DNA of 64,000 nucleotides from Spongiactinospora sp. TRM90649 (GTDB lineage: Bacteria; Actinomycetota; Actinomycetes; Streptosporangiales; Streptosporangiaceae): positions 62,001 to 126,000 of the forward strand of contig NZ_JARLTC010000034.1 of assembly GCF_029382225.1 (NCBI RefSeq), given 5' to 3'. The translations under genes and the position numbers were made by a program. Positions 25,580 through 33,836 of the stretch are shown here, piece by piece. The notes beneath the pieces were generated by a model, which was given only the letters and a program-made list of their open reading frames with translations, did no database searches and was not told where the DNA came from. Numbering within the stretch: position 1 is the first letter of the stretch; every line of letters starts with the position of its first letter.

Positions 25580-26683
25580 TCACCCCTCCGCCGTGGCCGG
25601 CCTGCGGCTCTTGCGGAGCTTGTTCAGCTCCGTGTACGCCGTGGGGAAGACGGCGGCCATCACCAGCAGGGCGGTGACCACGGACACCAGGTAACGGGGC
25701 ACGCCGGTAGAGGCGAGGAACCCGCCGCCCGCGCGCAGCCCGCCGAAGAACAGCGCGATCGGGATCGCCGCCACCGGATGGTTGCGGGCCACCAGCGCCA
25801 CCAGCAGTCCTTCCCAGCCGACGTTGTCGGCCATGCCGGGCTGGAAGCGGCCGACGCTGCCGCTGAGCATGATGCCGCCCGCCAGGCCGGCGAACGCGCC
25901 GGAGATCAGCAGCGCGCCGCCGCCGAGCGCCGAGGCCCGTACGCCCGACCGGCGCGCGGCGGCCGGGTTGTGCCCCAGCATCCGCAGCCGGAAGCCCCAC
26001 GTGGTGTAGCGGAGCATCAGGATCGTGGCCAGGGTGAGCGCCGCGACCACGAACACGCCGTAGGTGACGTTGATGTCCGGGTACTCCCCGGCGCGGGGCA
26101 GCAGCACCCCCTCCGGGAGCGGGTCGGACTGCGCGGTGCGGGCGCCCGCCTCCCCGGCCTCCTGCAGCAGGTTCTCCTGGTTGACCGTGAACATCGCGAC
26201 CTGGGCGGCGATGAAGACCATCAGCAGCGTGCTGATCACCACATCGACCCGCCGCCAGTAGAACAGGACGGCGGGCACCCCGGCCCACACCGCCCCGGCC
26301 GCCGCCGCGCCGAGCAGCGAAAGCACCATGACCAGCCAGCCGGGCCCCGGCACGAACAGGCCGACGGCGGCGCCGCCCATCGCGCCGATCAGGACCTGGC
26401 CCTCCTGGCCGATGTTGAAGATCCCGGCGCGGGCGCAGACGATCGCGCCCAGCGCGACCAGCAGCAGCGGGGCCGCCTCGTCGATGGTGAGCCCGATGGA
26501 CCCGCCGCCTTCCAGGCTGCCCTGGTAGAGGGCGTAGACGGTGTCGGGCATGGAGTGCCCGCTGAGCGTCACCAGGGCGGCCGCCAAGGTGAGCGCCACC
26601 GCGAACGACACCGCGTACAGCAGCACGGTGGTGAGCGCGGCGGGCCGGAGCAGGGCGGGAATCCTCGCCGTGAGCGCGGTCAT
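25580..26683 (-). CDS. BMP-type (nucleoside) ABC transporter permease, NupP-like
   Basis: This 367-residue permease has the N-terminal helix and periplasmic region typical of the longer subunit (LYQGSLEGGGSIGLTIDEAAPLLL) and the core ARAGIFNIGQEGQVLIGA. The EAA-like loop RMLGHNPAAARRSGVRAS and the end NVGWEGLLVALVARNHPVA follow (each shown in part). It starts four bases inside the ATPase stop region, so the operon is tightly coupled. With the other permease it forms the membrane channel of the nucleoside importer. Confidence 0.93.
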   Translation of the reverse strand: MTALTARIPALLRPAALTTVLLYAVSFAVALTLAAALVTLSGHSMPDTVYALYQGSLEGGGSIGLTIDEAAPLLLVALGAIVCARAGIFNIGQEGQVLIGAMGGAAVGLFVPGPGWLVMVLSLLGAAAAGAVWAGVPAVLFYWRRVDVVISTLLMVFIAAQVAMFTVNQENLLQEAGEAGARTAQSDPLPEGVLLPRAGEYPDINVTYGVFVVAALTLATILMLRYTTWGFRLRMLGHNPAAARRSGVRASALGGGALLISGAFAGLAGGIMLSGSVGRFQPGMADNVGWEGLLVALVARNHPVAAIPIALFFGGLRAGGGFLASTGVPRYLVSVVTALLVMAAVFPTAYTELNKLRKSRRPATAEG

Positions 26684-28305
26684 GCCGCCTGACCGCCCAT
26701 CATCATTCCCAGCCGTTCCACATCAACCTCCGAGCGGTCCATCTCGCCGACGATCGCGCCCCGGTGGATCACCACGACGCGGTGCGCCAGCGTGAGGATC
26801 TCCTCCAGCTCCGTTGAGATCAGCAGGACCGCGATCCCGGACTGGGCGGCCTGCTGGATCCGCTCGGTCATGTACTCGATCGCGCCCACGTCCAGGCCCC
26901 GGGTGGGCTGGGCGACGACCAGCACCCTTGGGTCGGCGGCCAGTTCGCGGGCCAGCACGACCTTCTGCTGGTTGCCGCCGGAAAGCTGCCGCATCGGGGT
27001 GTCGGGCCCCGGCGCGGCGATGCCGAACTCGCCGATCAGCCGGTCGGCGCGGGAGCGCAGCCGGCGCGGGCTGACGAACACGCCCCTGGCCACCTCGCCG
27101 AGGTCGGCCATGGTGAGGTTCTCGGCCACGGTCATGTCCAGCACGCACCCGGAGACGTGGCGGTCCTCGGGGACCACGCCGACGCCGGCGGCGTGCATCG
27201 CGCCCGGCCGTCCGGTTCGGACGGCCTTGCCGCACACCTCGACGCCGCCCTTGTCCAGCTCCAGCAGGCTGGACAGCAGGTCGCCGAGCGCGGCCTGGCC
27301 GTTGCCCTCCACGCCCGCGAGCCCCAGGATCTCGCCGGCGCGGACCTCAAGGGACAGCCCGCGCAGCAGCGGACGGCGGTCGCGGCCGGTGGCGTGGGCG
27401 TCGGTGACGCGGAGCCGTACCTCGCGCCGCTCGGTCCCTTCGGCGGTGGCCGTGCCGGTCGCGCCCTCCGCCACCTTCTCCACCAGCGCGTCTAGCGCGC
27501 CGACGGCGGAGGTGGCGGAAAGCCTGGAGACCTCGCGGCCCACCATCTCCCTGGCCAGTTCGCGTACGTCGGTCTCGCCGGTCTTCCTGTGGGCCACCAC
27601 CGCGCCGCCGCGCATGATGGTCACCCGGTCGGTGGCGTGCAGGATCTCGTCGAGCTTGTGGCTGATCAGGATGACCGTCTTGTTGTCGTCCTTGGCGACC
27701 CGCCGCAGGACGGAGAACAGCTCGCGCGACTCGTTGAGGGTCAGCACGGAGGTGGGTTCGTCCAGGATCAGCAGGTCGGGGTCGCGGCGCAGGCACTTGA
27801 TCAGTTCCACCCGCTGCCGTTCGCCGGTGGTCAGGTCGGCCACGACCCGGTCGGGGTCCACCACCAGGCCGTAGCGCTCGCCGACCTCGGTGACGATGCG
27901 CCGGGCCGAGGCGCGGTCCACGTGGCCGCGTTCGCCGAGCGTCACGTTCTCCCAGACGCGCATCGGGCCGATCAGGCTGAAGTGCTGGTGGACCATGGAG
28001 ATGCCGAGTTCGGCGGCGGCCAGGGGGTCGGGGATCGACACCTGCCCGCCGTCGATGGAGATCCGTCCGGAGTCCGGGCTCACCAGGCCGGTCAGGATCT
28101 TCATGAGGGTGCTCTTGCCGGCGCCGTTCTGGCCGAGCAGACCGTGGATCTCGCCCCGGTGGACGGTCAGTGTCACGTCGTCGCAGGCGACGACGTTACC
28201 GAAGCGTTTGACGATGCCGGTCAGCTCGACCGCGGGCACCGGGACCGTGGTGGCGGTCCCGGTGCCTCCGGCGTCGCCGCTATCCGTCGACGGCCTTGTC
28301 GACAT
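26680..28305 (-). CDS. Nucleoside ABC transporter ATPase with two nucleotide-binding domains
   Basis: This 541-residue protein has two tandem ATPase domains. The first has a full Walker A (GLLGQNGAGKSTLMK), Walker B (LLILDEPTSVL) and a signature altered to LTTGERQRVE. The second has GLAGVEGNGQAAL in place of a classic Walker A, signature LSGGNQQKVV and Walker B-like VVAQPTRGLD. This asymmetry is normal for RbsA/NupO-type ATPases, where only one site hydrolyses efficiently. A Thr/Gly-rich N-terminal tail of 25 residues overlaps the binding-protein gene by 26 bases. Confidence 0.94.
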   Translation of the reverse strand: MSTRPSTDSGDAGGTGTATTVPVPAVELTGIVKRFGNVVACDDVTLTVHRGEIHGLLGQNGAGKSTLMKILTGLVSPDSGRISIDGGQVSIPDPLAAAELGISMVHQHFSLIGPMRVWENVTLGERGHVDRASARRIVTEVGERYGLVVDPDRVVADLTTGERQRVELIKCLRRDPDLLILDEPTSVLTLNESRELFSVLRRVAKDDNKTVILISHKLDEILHATDRVTIMRGGAVVAHRKTGETDVRELAREMVGREVSRLSATSAVGALDALVEKVAEGATGTATAEGTERREVRLRVTDAHATGRDRRPLLRGLSLEVRAGEILGLAGVEGNGQAALGDLLSSLLELDKGGVEVCGKAVRTGRPGAMHAAGVGVVPEDRHVSGCVLDMTVAENLTMADLGEVARGVFVSPRRLRSRADRLIGEFGIAAPGPDTPMRQLSGGNQQKVVLARELAADPRVLVVAQPTRGLDVGAIEYMTERIQQAAQSGIAVLLISTELEEILTLAHRVVVIHRGAIVGEMDRSEVDVERLGMMMGGQAA

Positions 28306-29338
28306 CGAACGCCTCGGAGCCGATGTCGGTCATCAGCTTCTGGATCTGCTCTGCCTGGTCGTCCTTGGGGTTGCAGAACTTCACCGTGGGGACGGGGTCC
28401 CGGCCGATGATGTAGCGGCTGCCCTCGCCCATCTTCAGGTCGCCCTTCTGGAATCGCTGCAGGGCGGCGGCGAAGAACGCGCCGGGGCTGAAGACCACCG
28501 AGATCTCGTAGGCCACGGTCTTGTCCTGGCACCGGTCGGTGCCGGAGCTGAGGGCCGGAATCCCCGCCTCGTTGGCCTTCTTGGTCACCGCGTCGGTCGC
28601 GCCGCCCAGGTACGGGTAGACGACCTTGATGTCCTTGGCCTTCTGCGCGTTGAACGCCTCGACGTTCTTGGCGGCGTCGTCGAAGCTGCCGCTGAAGGTG
28701 GACAGCACCTCGACGTTCGGCACGACCTTCTTGGCACCGGCGGTGAACGCCTTGACGGCCTGCTTGGCCCAGTCCTCCTCAGGGCCGGTGATGAACCCGG
28801 CCTTGGTGGCCCCGCGCTCCTTCAGTTCGAGACCGGCGGCATATCCGGCCGTGTAGAGGGTCTGGTTGACGTCGTCGAGCGACTGGTTGAAGTACTTGGT
28901 CTGCTTGATCTGCCCGGCGCCGCCGTTCAGGTACCAGTGGGTGTCGTTGCACGTGGGTGAGGGAGCGGCCTCAAGGGCGGAGCCCAGGTCGCCGGAGCCG
29001 ATGGCGATCAGGTCCACCCGCTGCCGACACAGGTTGAGCGCCTGGTTCTTGGCGTCGGAGACCTGGATCTTGTCGAGGATGCGGACCTCCCAGCCGTTGG
29101 ACCTGGCGATCGTGTTGGCGTCGTCCACAAAGCTCTGGAAGTAGCCGTTGTCGTGGGTGTCGCCGACGCTCAGCACCCCGATCACGACCTTGCCGTCGCC
29201 GTTGACGTCGGGTTGTCCCTTCGCGTTCGCGTTGGCGGACGCTTTGCTCGTCGCCGGATCGCCTCCGCTACCGCAGGCGGTGAGCAGCAGTGCGGGCGCG
29301 ACCAGGATCGCGAGGGTTGCCCGTGCTGGAGTTTTCAT
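28280..29338 (-). CDS. BMP-family substrate-binding lipoprotein
   Basis: With ATG 29338 (GGAAGG seven bases upstream) this is about 352 residues; an ATG at 29353 is less likely. The signal peptide ends in LLTAC with lipidated Cys22, then a Ser/Ala/Asn linker. The Bmp domain follows, with VVIGVLSVGDTHDNGYFQSF, LCRQRVDLIAIGSGDL, GFITGPEEDWAKQAV and VVYPYLGGATDAV. Bmp proteins bind nucleosides, including purines, at the outer face of the membrane. It is the first gene of a complete five-gene operon. The Bmp fold is slightly divergent, so another ligand is possible. Confidence 0.92.
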   Translation of the reverse strand: MKTPARATLAILVAPALLLTACGSGGDPATSKASANANAKGQPDVNGDGKVVIGVLSVGDTHDNGYFQSFVDDANTIARSNGWEVRILDKIQVSDAKNQALNLCRQRVDLIAIGSGDLGSALEAAPSPTCNDTHWYLNGGAGQIKQTKYFNQSLDDVNQTLYTAGYAAGLELKERGATKAGFITGPEEDWAKQAVKAFTAGAKKVVPNVEVLSTFSGSFDDAAKNVEAFNAQKAKDIKVVYPYLGGATDAVTKKANEAGIPALSSGTDRCQDKTVAYEISVVFSPGAFFAAALQRFQKGDLKMGEGSRYIIGRDPVPTVKFCNPKDDQAEQIQKLMTDIGSEAFDVDKAVDG

Positions 29339-29931
29339 CGCAATGCCTTCCAAGGACGTGGGGGTCAGTCTGGAGGACTTGGGTTCGGCCCCCCACCGGG
29401 ATGATCAAGAGGGTGGTCCCATGACATGGGCCGACGCGGGGAGGGCGCCCATCGCGGGCGCCGTGGCCGGGTGCGCCGACAGTGTTCACGTGTGCGCGTA
29501 CTCGGAGGGACGAGTGATCGGGGCGAGTCCTTCGTCATTCCGCCGGGGGCTGCGCATGGCGACGTCTCCGGTGTAGACGCGACACTCGGCGCTCGACGGA
29601 ATTCTGACGGGGAAGTCGACGAAACGCCACACGTGTTCTGTCATGGGTTTCTCCATCGTAGGGGTTTATACCATGAGGGCGATCATTGTGTACTACACCC
29701 GGTTAAGGCGGATTTCCGCAGTTTTTCGGGGCGGAGTCACCATCTCCTTTCAAGATCACGATGGGATCATCCGATGTGCCCCGTACGCTCGGATGATCAC
29801 CTCGCGTATGGCACCCCCGACGTTTCTGTAATCGCACGGTGTGGGTAATCCAGGAAAGCGAACACATTATCGAGAACAGTTTTTTGGCATGACGGCGCCC
29901 CCGTCAGAGCGCGACGCTTGAAAACCCTCGA
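29339..29931. other. Intergenic AT-richer island, no gene supported
   Basis: About 590 bases separate the Bmp lipoprotein start from the next gene's stop. Positions about 29590-29880 are clearly AT-richer than the surroundings. No open frame here has the GC-rich third positions of the real genes. The leftward Bmp operon promoter must lie in the low-coordinate part. A perfect 10-base inverted repeat is listed separately. Confidence 0.6.
29765..29798. repeat. Perfect 10-base inverted repeat in the AT-richer island
   Basis: GATCATCCGA (29765-29774) and TCGGATGATC (29789-29798) are perfectly inverted with 14 bases between. The arms are too far apart for a strong terminator and no T-run follows, so an operator or a remnant of a mobile-element end are the better guesses. 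Confidence 0.45.
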
Positions 29932-30426
29932 TCACTCGCCGGAGCCCTCCGGCAGCGTGGCGTACCTGAGCCGCTCGGCGGCGAGGTCGAGCGGGCGGAT
30001 GATCGCCTCGTTCTCCTCGGCGCCCCAGTGCTCGGCGGGCACCAGCCACATCACCTCGAACTCCAGTCCGTCGGGGTCCTTGGCGTACAGGCTCTTGCTC
30101 GCGCCGTGGTCGCTCGCGCCGACCAGCGCTCCCTCGGCCGCGAGGCGCTCTTTCAGCGCCGCCAGCTCCGCGAGCGTGGGGACCTCCCAGGCGATGTGGT
30201 AGAGGCCGACGGTCGCGTGTCCCGCCTGGGACTCGCGCGCGCCCGCGCCGATCGTGAACAGGGCAAGGTCGTGGTGGTTGGCGGAGTCGGGGGCCCGCAG
30301 GAACGCGTAGCGGCCGTGCGGATCGTCGATGATCACTTTGAAGTCCAGTACACGGCCGTAGAAGTCGGCCGTACGGCGCGCGTCCCGCACGTACAGCACC
30401 GCGTGGTTCATCCGCGTGACACCCAT
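29932..30426 (-). CDS. VOC family dioxygenase-like protein
   Basis: This 164-residue protein has two VOC units: RMNHAVLYVRDARRTADFYG opens the first, and GLYHIAWEVPTLAELAALKE with LYAKDPDGLEFEVMW forms the second. His in MNHAV, His in LYHIA and Glu in FEVMW occupy the three metal-ligand positions, so it probably binds Fe or Mn like catechol extradiol dioxygenases. CGGAGTG precedes ATG 30426. It sits between the nucleoside transporter and a PucR regulator. Confidence 0.88.
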   Translation of the reverse strand: MGVTRMNHAVLYVRDARRTADFYGRVLDFKVIIDDPHGRYAFLRAPDSANHHDLALFTIGAGARESQAGHATVGLYHIAWEVPTLAELAALKERLAAEGALVGASDHGASKSLYAKDPDGLEFEVMWLVPAEHWGAEENEAIIRPLDLAAERLRYATLPEGSGE

Positions 30427-30497
30427 GACTCACTCCGGTAGATCTCTGGCCCGCTGGTCCTGCCAACCAGGGGTTTCGTCGTACGTTTCCACTGCCA

Positions 30498-31763
30498 TCA
30501 GGGCCCCCGTTGGGAGAACACGTCGAGCAGTTCCCGCGCGGTCAGCGCGGTGCGCAGCCGGTGCGCGGCCTCGGGGTCCAGGGGATCGGTTCCGAGAAGC
30601 TGGCGTAACTGCCCCACGCGGTATCCCACCGAATTGCGGTGCAGATGCAACTGTTCGGCGACGTTGGCCCTGCTGCCACGGGTGGCGAGCCAGGCGTCCA
30701 GGGTGAGGATGAGTTCCGGCCGGCCCAGGATCGGCCCGAGCTGCTGGTTCACGAACGCGCGCAGCCGGTCCGGCGGTACGGCCAGCAGCAACTGCGCCAG
30801 CCCCAGCGCCGAGTGCAGCAGTTCGGTCTCGCCGGTACGGCGGCGCAGCAGCCCCAGCACCACCTCGGCGTCCCTGAACGAGCGGGCCGTCTCGCGCGGG
30901 TCGTCCACCACGGGGCCGGTCGCGGCCAGCACGGTGCCATCGCCGACCATGCCCTGCAGCCGGACGCGGATCCGGGTGATCTCCCTCGGCAGGTCGCGGC
31001 CGGACAGCACGGTCCAGCCCATGCTGTCCTCCTGGCGCACCGGCATCTCCAGCCAGGACAGCGCGGTGGACCAGGTGCGGCGGTTCGGGCCGCCGTAGTC
31101 GAACACGGCGGCGGCGTGCGGCTCGGACAGCCGCAGCCCGAACCTGGCCGCGGTGCGGGTGAGCTCCTCGGTGCCGCGCAGTGCGCCGAAGCGCAGCTCG
31201 TCGATCAGGCGGCTGGCGGTCTCGGCGGTCGCGGTGGCGGCGGCGTCGCGGCGCACGGCCTCGATGGCGACGGCGGTGGAGGATGCCTTGAGCAGGGCCA
31301 GCAGTTCGTCGTCCACGGGTTCGGCCAGCAGCAGCAGGCCGACGCGCCGCTGCCCGGCCCACACCGCGAGCGCCCGTGCCGACCAGCCGTCCTCCAGCGT
31401 GACGGTGACCGGCTCCGGCTCGGCGAAGACCTTCGCCACCTCGGCCGGGCTCAGCATCGCGTCACCGCCGTCGGTGGCGGCGAAGACCCCGCCGTGGACG
31501 CCCATCAGGCGGGCCGCCCGGCCGGTCGCCTCCGCGACCCTGGCGAGCACGGCGCGCCAGCCCTCACCGCCGAGGGCGACCTCGTTCAGGCCCGTGGCGA
31601 ACCGCTCGATGTCGACGGCCTCGCGCGGCCGGTCCTCCGGCTCGGGTCGTCCGCCCCCGGCGCCGCCGTCCGGCTCCGCGGGACGCGACGCGCGACGGCC
31701 GAGCCTACGCTCGGAGCCGGCGGTGAGCCCGTCCAGCTTCCCGTCTACGCCCACCCGGTCCAT
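30498..31763 (-). CDS. PucR/CdaR-family transcriptional regulator
   Basis: With ATG 31763 (GGAGGG four bases upstream) this is about 421 residues; an in-frame ATG at 31796 has no such site. After a low-complexity N-terminus of about 50 residues comes a GAF-like sensory region, then a GGDEF-like PucR domain. The C-terminal helix-turn-helix (NVAEQLHLHRNSVGYRVGQL) is of the type shared by PucR, the purine-catabolism activator, and CdaR. Its place beside a nucleoside importer and a molybdenum dehydrogenase cluster suggests control of purine-type catabolism, which is an inference. Confidence 0.9.
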   Translation of the reverse strand: MDRVGVDGKLDGLTAGSERRLGRRASRPAEPDGGAGGGRPEPEDRPREAVDIERFATGLNEVALGGEGWRAVLARVAEATGRAARLMGVHGGVFAATDGGDAMLSPAEVAKVFAEPEPVTVTLEDGWSARALAVWAGQRRVGLLLLAEPVDDELLALLKASSTAVAIEAVRRDAAATATAETASRLIDELRFGALRGTEELTRTAARFGLRLSEPHAAAVFDYGGPNRRTWSTALSWLEMPVRQEDSMGWTVLSGRDLPREITRIRVRLQGMVGDGTVLAATGPVVDDPRETARSFRDAEVVLGLLRRRTGETELLHSALGLAQLLLAVPPDRLRAFVNQQLGPILGRPELILTLDAWLATRGSRANVAEQLHLHRNSVGYRVGQLRQLLGTDPLDPEAAHRLRTALTARELLDVFSQRGP

Positions 31764-31789
31764 GCACCCTCCATGCTCTGGCCCTCGCC

Positions 31790-31817
31790 TATCCATGGAC
31801 GACGGTATCTATGGATA
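31790..31817. promoter_or_regulatory. Inverted repeat upstream of the PucR-family regulator
   Basis: TATCCAT (31790-31796) and ATGGATA (31811-31817) are perfectly inverted with 14 bases between, giving centres two helical turns apart. It lies 27 bases before the chosen regulator start and is a plausible autoregulatory operator. Confidence 0.4.
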
Positions 31818-32463
31818 ATTCTTCGCATCTATCGTCTTTACGGACATCCTTATCGAGGTGTGACAATACGTTCATGTTGGGGCAGACCAAAAGCGGCGGC
31901 CCCGGTCCTCCACGACCGGTCCGCGCTCCACTCGGGGGTATGAGGGCTGCCCATGCTCAGCACCACCTTGGCGGACGACCGAAAGCGCGTCACCGCCGGG
32001 GGCACCCCTAACGGGGGATGAGAGCGTTTTCAGGAGGGCGTGCTCGACACGGGGGGTCGGCTCACACTTGGTTTCGCCGTGCCCGCCCACTTCGAGTACC
32101 GCCACTACGTGCCCCTGCTCGCTCTCTACCGGCGTAACGCCCTGGCGCTAGGCCGGAACCTCCCCGATGTCGCCACCGCGAACGATCGCATGGCGGCATC
32201 CGCCGTCATGCCAATGTCTCGCGGGTAGTGGCGTTCATCCAGCCGCTCGTCTCCATCGGGTCGTACACCGCGGGCCGGCGTGGGGCGCGACTCGGCCCGC
32301 GCTGCCCGCGTTTCGACTGCGAAAATCCCACACGACCTGGGATGACACGCTGTGCTCTGAGCACAGAAGTCTCCAGATCGCGATGTCGCCCACTGTGACA
32401 TGCCACATGACATGCGTGAACAGGATCCACCGAGATCTCATCGATGCCTAGTCGAAACCAAAA

Positions 32464-32483
32464 CCCCGACGGCGTCGGGGTTT
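32464..32483. terminator. Rho-independent terminator-like hairpin
   Basis: CCCCGAC, loop GGC, GTCGGGG (32464-32480) is flanked by AAAA on the left and TTT on the right. It could therefore stop transcription in either direction. It is downstream of the leftward LapA-like gene, with another hairpin between. Confidence 0.6.
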
Positions 32484-32517
32484 CCGACGATCCGGCGGGG
32501 TCTCGTAACGCGGGCGA

Positions 32518-32554
32518 CCGCTGGGGACGGCACGGGGGCTGCCGTCCCCAGCGG
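32518..32554. terminator. Strong 15-base-pair hairpin after the LapA-like gene
   Basis: The arms at 32518-32532 and 32540-32554 are perfectly complementary over 15 bases, with a seven-base loop CGGGGGC. No T-run follows on either strand, as is common for actinobacterial terminators. It lies 87 bases after the stop of the leftward membrane-protein gene. Confidence 0.55.
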
Positions 32555-32640
32555 TCCTTCGGCCGGGCCGGATGATCGGGCGCTCGGGGCCCGGCCGGGC
32601 CAGTGGTGGGGTTCCGGTGGGTCGGGAGTGTGGGGGCGTA

Positions 32641-33174
32641 TCAGTGGCGGGTGCCGTCGCCGGGACGGCGGGAGCCCGCGACGAGCTTGTCGTCCTCGTG
32701 GGCGGCGGCGGCGCGCTCCTGCGGTACCGGACGCTGGGCCGGTGCGTCCTCACCCGCGGCGTGCCTGCCCGGACGCGCGTCGGGCTGGACGACGGGCATC
32801 GGGCCGGTCGCCGGGCCCTCAGAGGCGGCGGCAGGGGCGTGCGTGGGAGCGGCGGGCGCGGAACCGCCGAGGCGGCGCTCCAGCTCGCGCTTCTCCTCCT
32901 CCAGACGGCGGGCCCGGCGGGCCTCGCCGCGCGTGCGGCGCAGGTCGCGGCGGAGCATGAGGGTGCGGCGCAGCCCTCCGCTCAGCATCGACAGGCCGAT
33001 CACGAAGATGACGGCCGCCACGATCCCGGCGAGGAATATCTCCGACTGACTGAGTTCCAGGGTCCTGTCCAGAACCCTGATCGGCATGGTGGTCGTCGCG
33101 GCGGTATCGGTCGTGAAAACCACGACTCCGGCCGCCACCGCGACGATCATGAAGAGCAGTCCTAGCAAGACCAT
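32641..33174 (-). CDS. LapA-like two-helix membrane protein with coiled coil
   Basis: This 177-residue protein has a first helix at about 2-21, a short extracytoplasmic stretch (TMPIRVLDRTLELSQSEIF) and a second helix at about 45-66. A charged helix RRDLRRTRGEARRARRLEEE follows (about 72-102), probably a coiled coil, then a disordered Pro/Ala tail. The helix-loop-helix-plus-coiled-coil plan matches the LapA/DUF1049 group. The function in actinomycetes is unknown to me. It is a single gene followed by two hairpins. Confidence 0.8.
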   Translation of the reverse strand: MVLLGLLFMIVAVAAGVVVFTTDTAATTTMPIRVLDRTLELSQSEIFLAGIVAAVIFVIGLSMLSGGLRRTLMLRRDLRRTRGEARRARRLEEEKRELERRLGGSAPAAPTHAPAAASEGPATGPMPVVQPDARPGRHAAGEDAPAQRPVPQERAAAAHEDDKLVAGSRRPGDGTRH

Positions 33175-33568
33175 CTATCCCACTCCTCGGCGTTTCCGCG
33201 TTACCGCGTGATTCCTCCGCGCTTTCTTGACACTTTCCTGACGAACGCTGTCGTTCTCTTACCGTTCCCACACACTGCCCACGGAACGGGGATCTAATCG
33301 AGAACGGGATTTTCATCGCCGCGAAGAGTCGAGTGCCGGGTCTCATGACACGCGGACAAGGCGACCGGCGTCTCGCCGGCCGCCTTGCGGTCGATGCGTC
33401 GCGCGGCGCATATGTGCCGCGCGGGACGTCTGCGGATCAAGCTTCGAGCGTGAACATGAAGGGCCGGTTACGATCGCCCATCGACCTTGGTCATCCGCAG
33501 TGCCGTCCCGGGCCGAGCCGTCATAGTTGACGCTCTGGGTGTTGCCCCGATTGACAGGAGAGGCGCAC
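33175..33568. other. Spacer of about 390 bases with two inverted repeats
   Basis: No gene is supported here. Two symmetric elements are visible: a hairpin at 33358-33386 (13-base arms with one mismatch, three-base loop) and a 24-base near-palindrome at 33400-33423 (CGCGCGGC and GCCGCGCG around GCATATGT). The promoters of the leftward LapA-like gene and the rightward small gene must lie here. Confidence 0.55.
33400..33423. repeat. Near-perfect 24-base palindrome
   Basis: Arms CGCGCGGC (33400-33407) and GCCGCGCG (33416-33423) flank a core containing CATATG. The only mismatch is the G/T pair beside the core. It may be an operator or a cruciform-prone element; nothing adjacent identifies a binding protein. 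Confidence 0.4.
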
Positions 33569-33829
33569 ATGGCACGGACGCCGGCGTGGCGCGATCACGG
33601 CCCCACGATCACGGTCTGGCCGCCCGACCGCTTCGAGGTTCGCTGCGACTTTCCACCGCCCGACTTCACCGTCGCGGACCGTTACCACTACGCCGAGTTC
33701 GCCTACGAGGCGGCGCGCAGGCACCGGGAGGTCGGCTGGGCCCAGGCCGTCCAGGTCGTCCGCCTCAGCGACGGCGGGGTCGTGTTCGACCTGGCCTCCG
33801 CGCACGAACTGCCGCTCGACACCTGGTGA
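33569..33829 (+). CDS. Small conserved-looking protein of unknown function
   Basis: From ATG 33569, with AGGAG about nine bases upstream, this is an 86-residue soluble protein without cysteines, membrane helices or a known domain. Codon use is like the neighbours. It contains DRYHYAEFAYEAARRHREVG, a likely amphipathic helix, and a short beta pair WAQAVQVVRLSDGGVVFDL (seen directly). I do not recognise it. It converges with glutamine synthetase II. The stop codons are eight bases apart around a small inverted repeat, GGTCAG-AC-CTGACC (33835-33848). Confidence 0.6.
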   Translation: MARTPAWRDHGPTITVWPPDRFEVRCDFPPPDFTVADRYHYAEFAYEAARRHREVGWAQAVQVVRLSDGGVVFDLASAHELPLDTW

Positions 33830-33836
33830 CCCGGGG

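Larger units (their letters stand above)
31764..32640. other. Gene-poor spacer of about 880 bases
   Basis: No open frame here shows the codon pattern of the neighbours. Short frames on both strands (up to about 95 codons, for example 32126-32413 on the minus strand) have no recognisable domain. A minus-strand run YDPMETSGWMN near 32245-32280 looks protein-like but has no usable context, so it may be a gene remnant. Two strong hairpins near the right end are listed separately. Confidence 0.55.

Noticed and set aside
29881-29910. Terminator at the T-run near 29880 with TGACGG/CCGTCA
   Set aside because: The T-run precedes the hairpin on the plus strand and is an A-run on the minus strand, so the order is wrong for termination in either direction.
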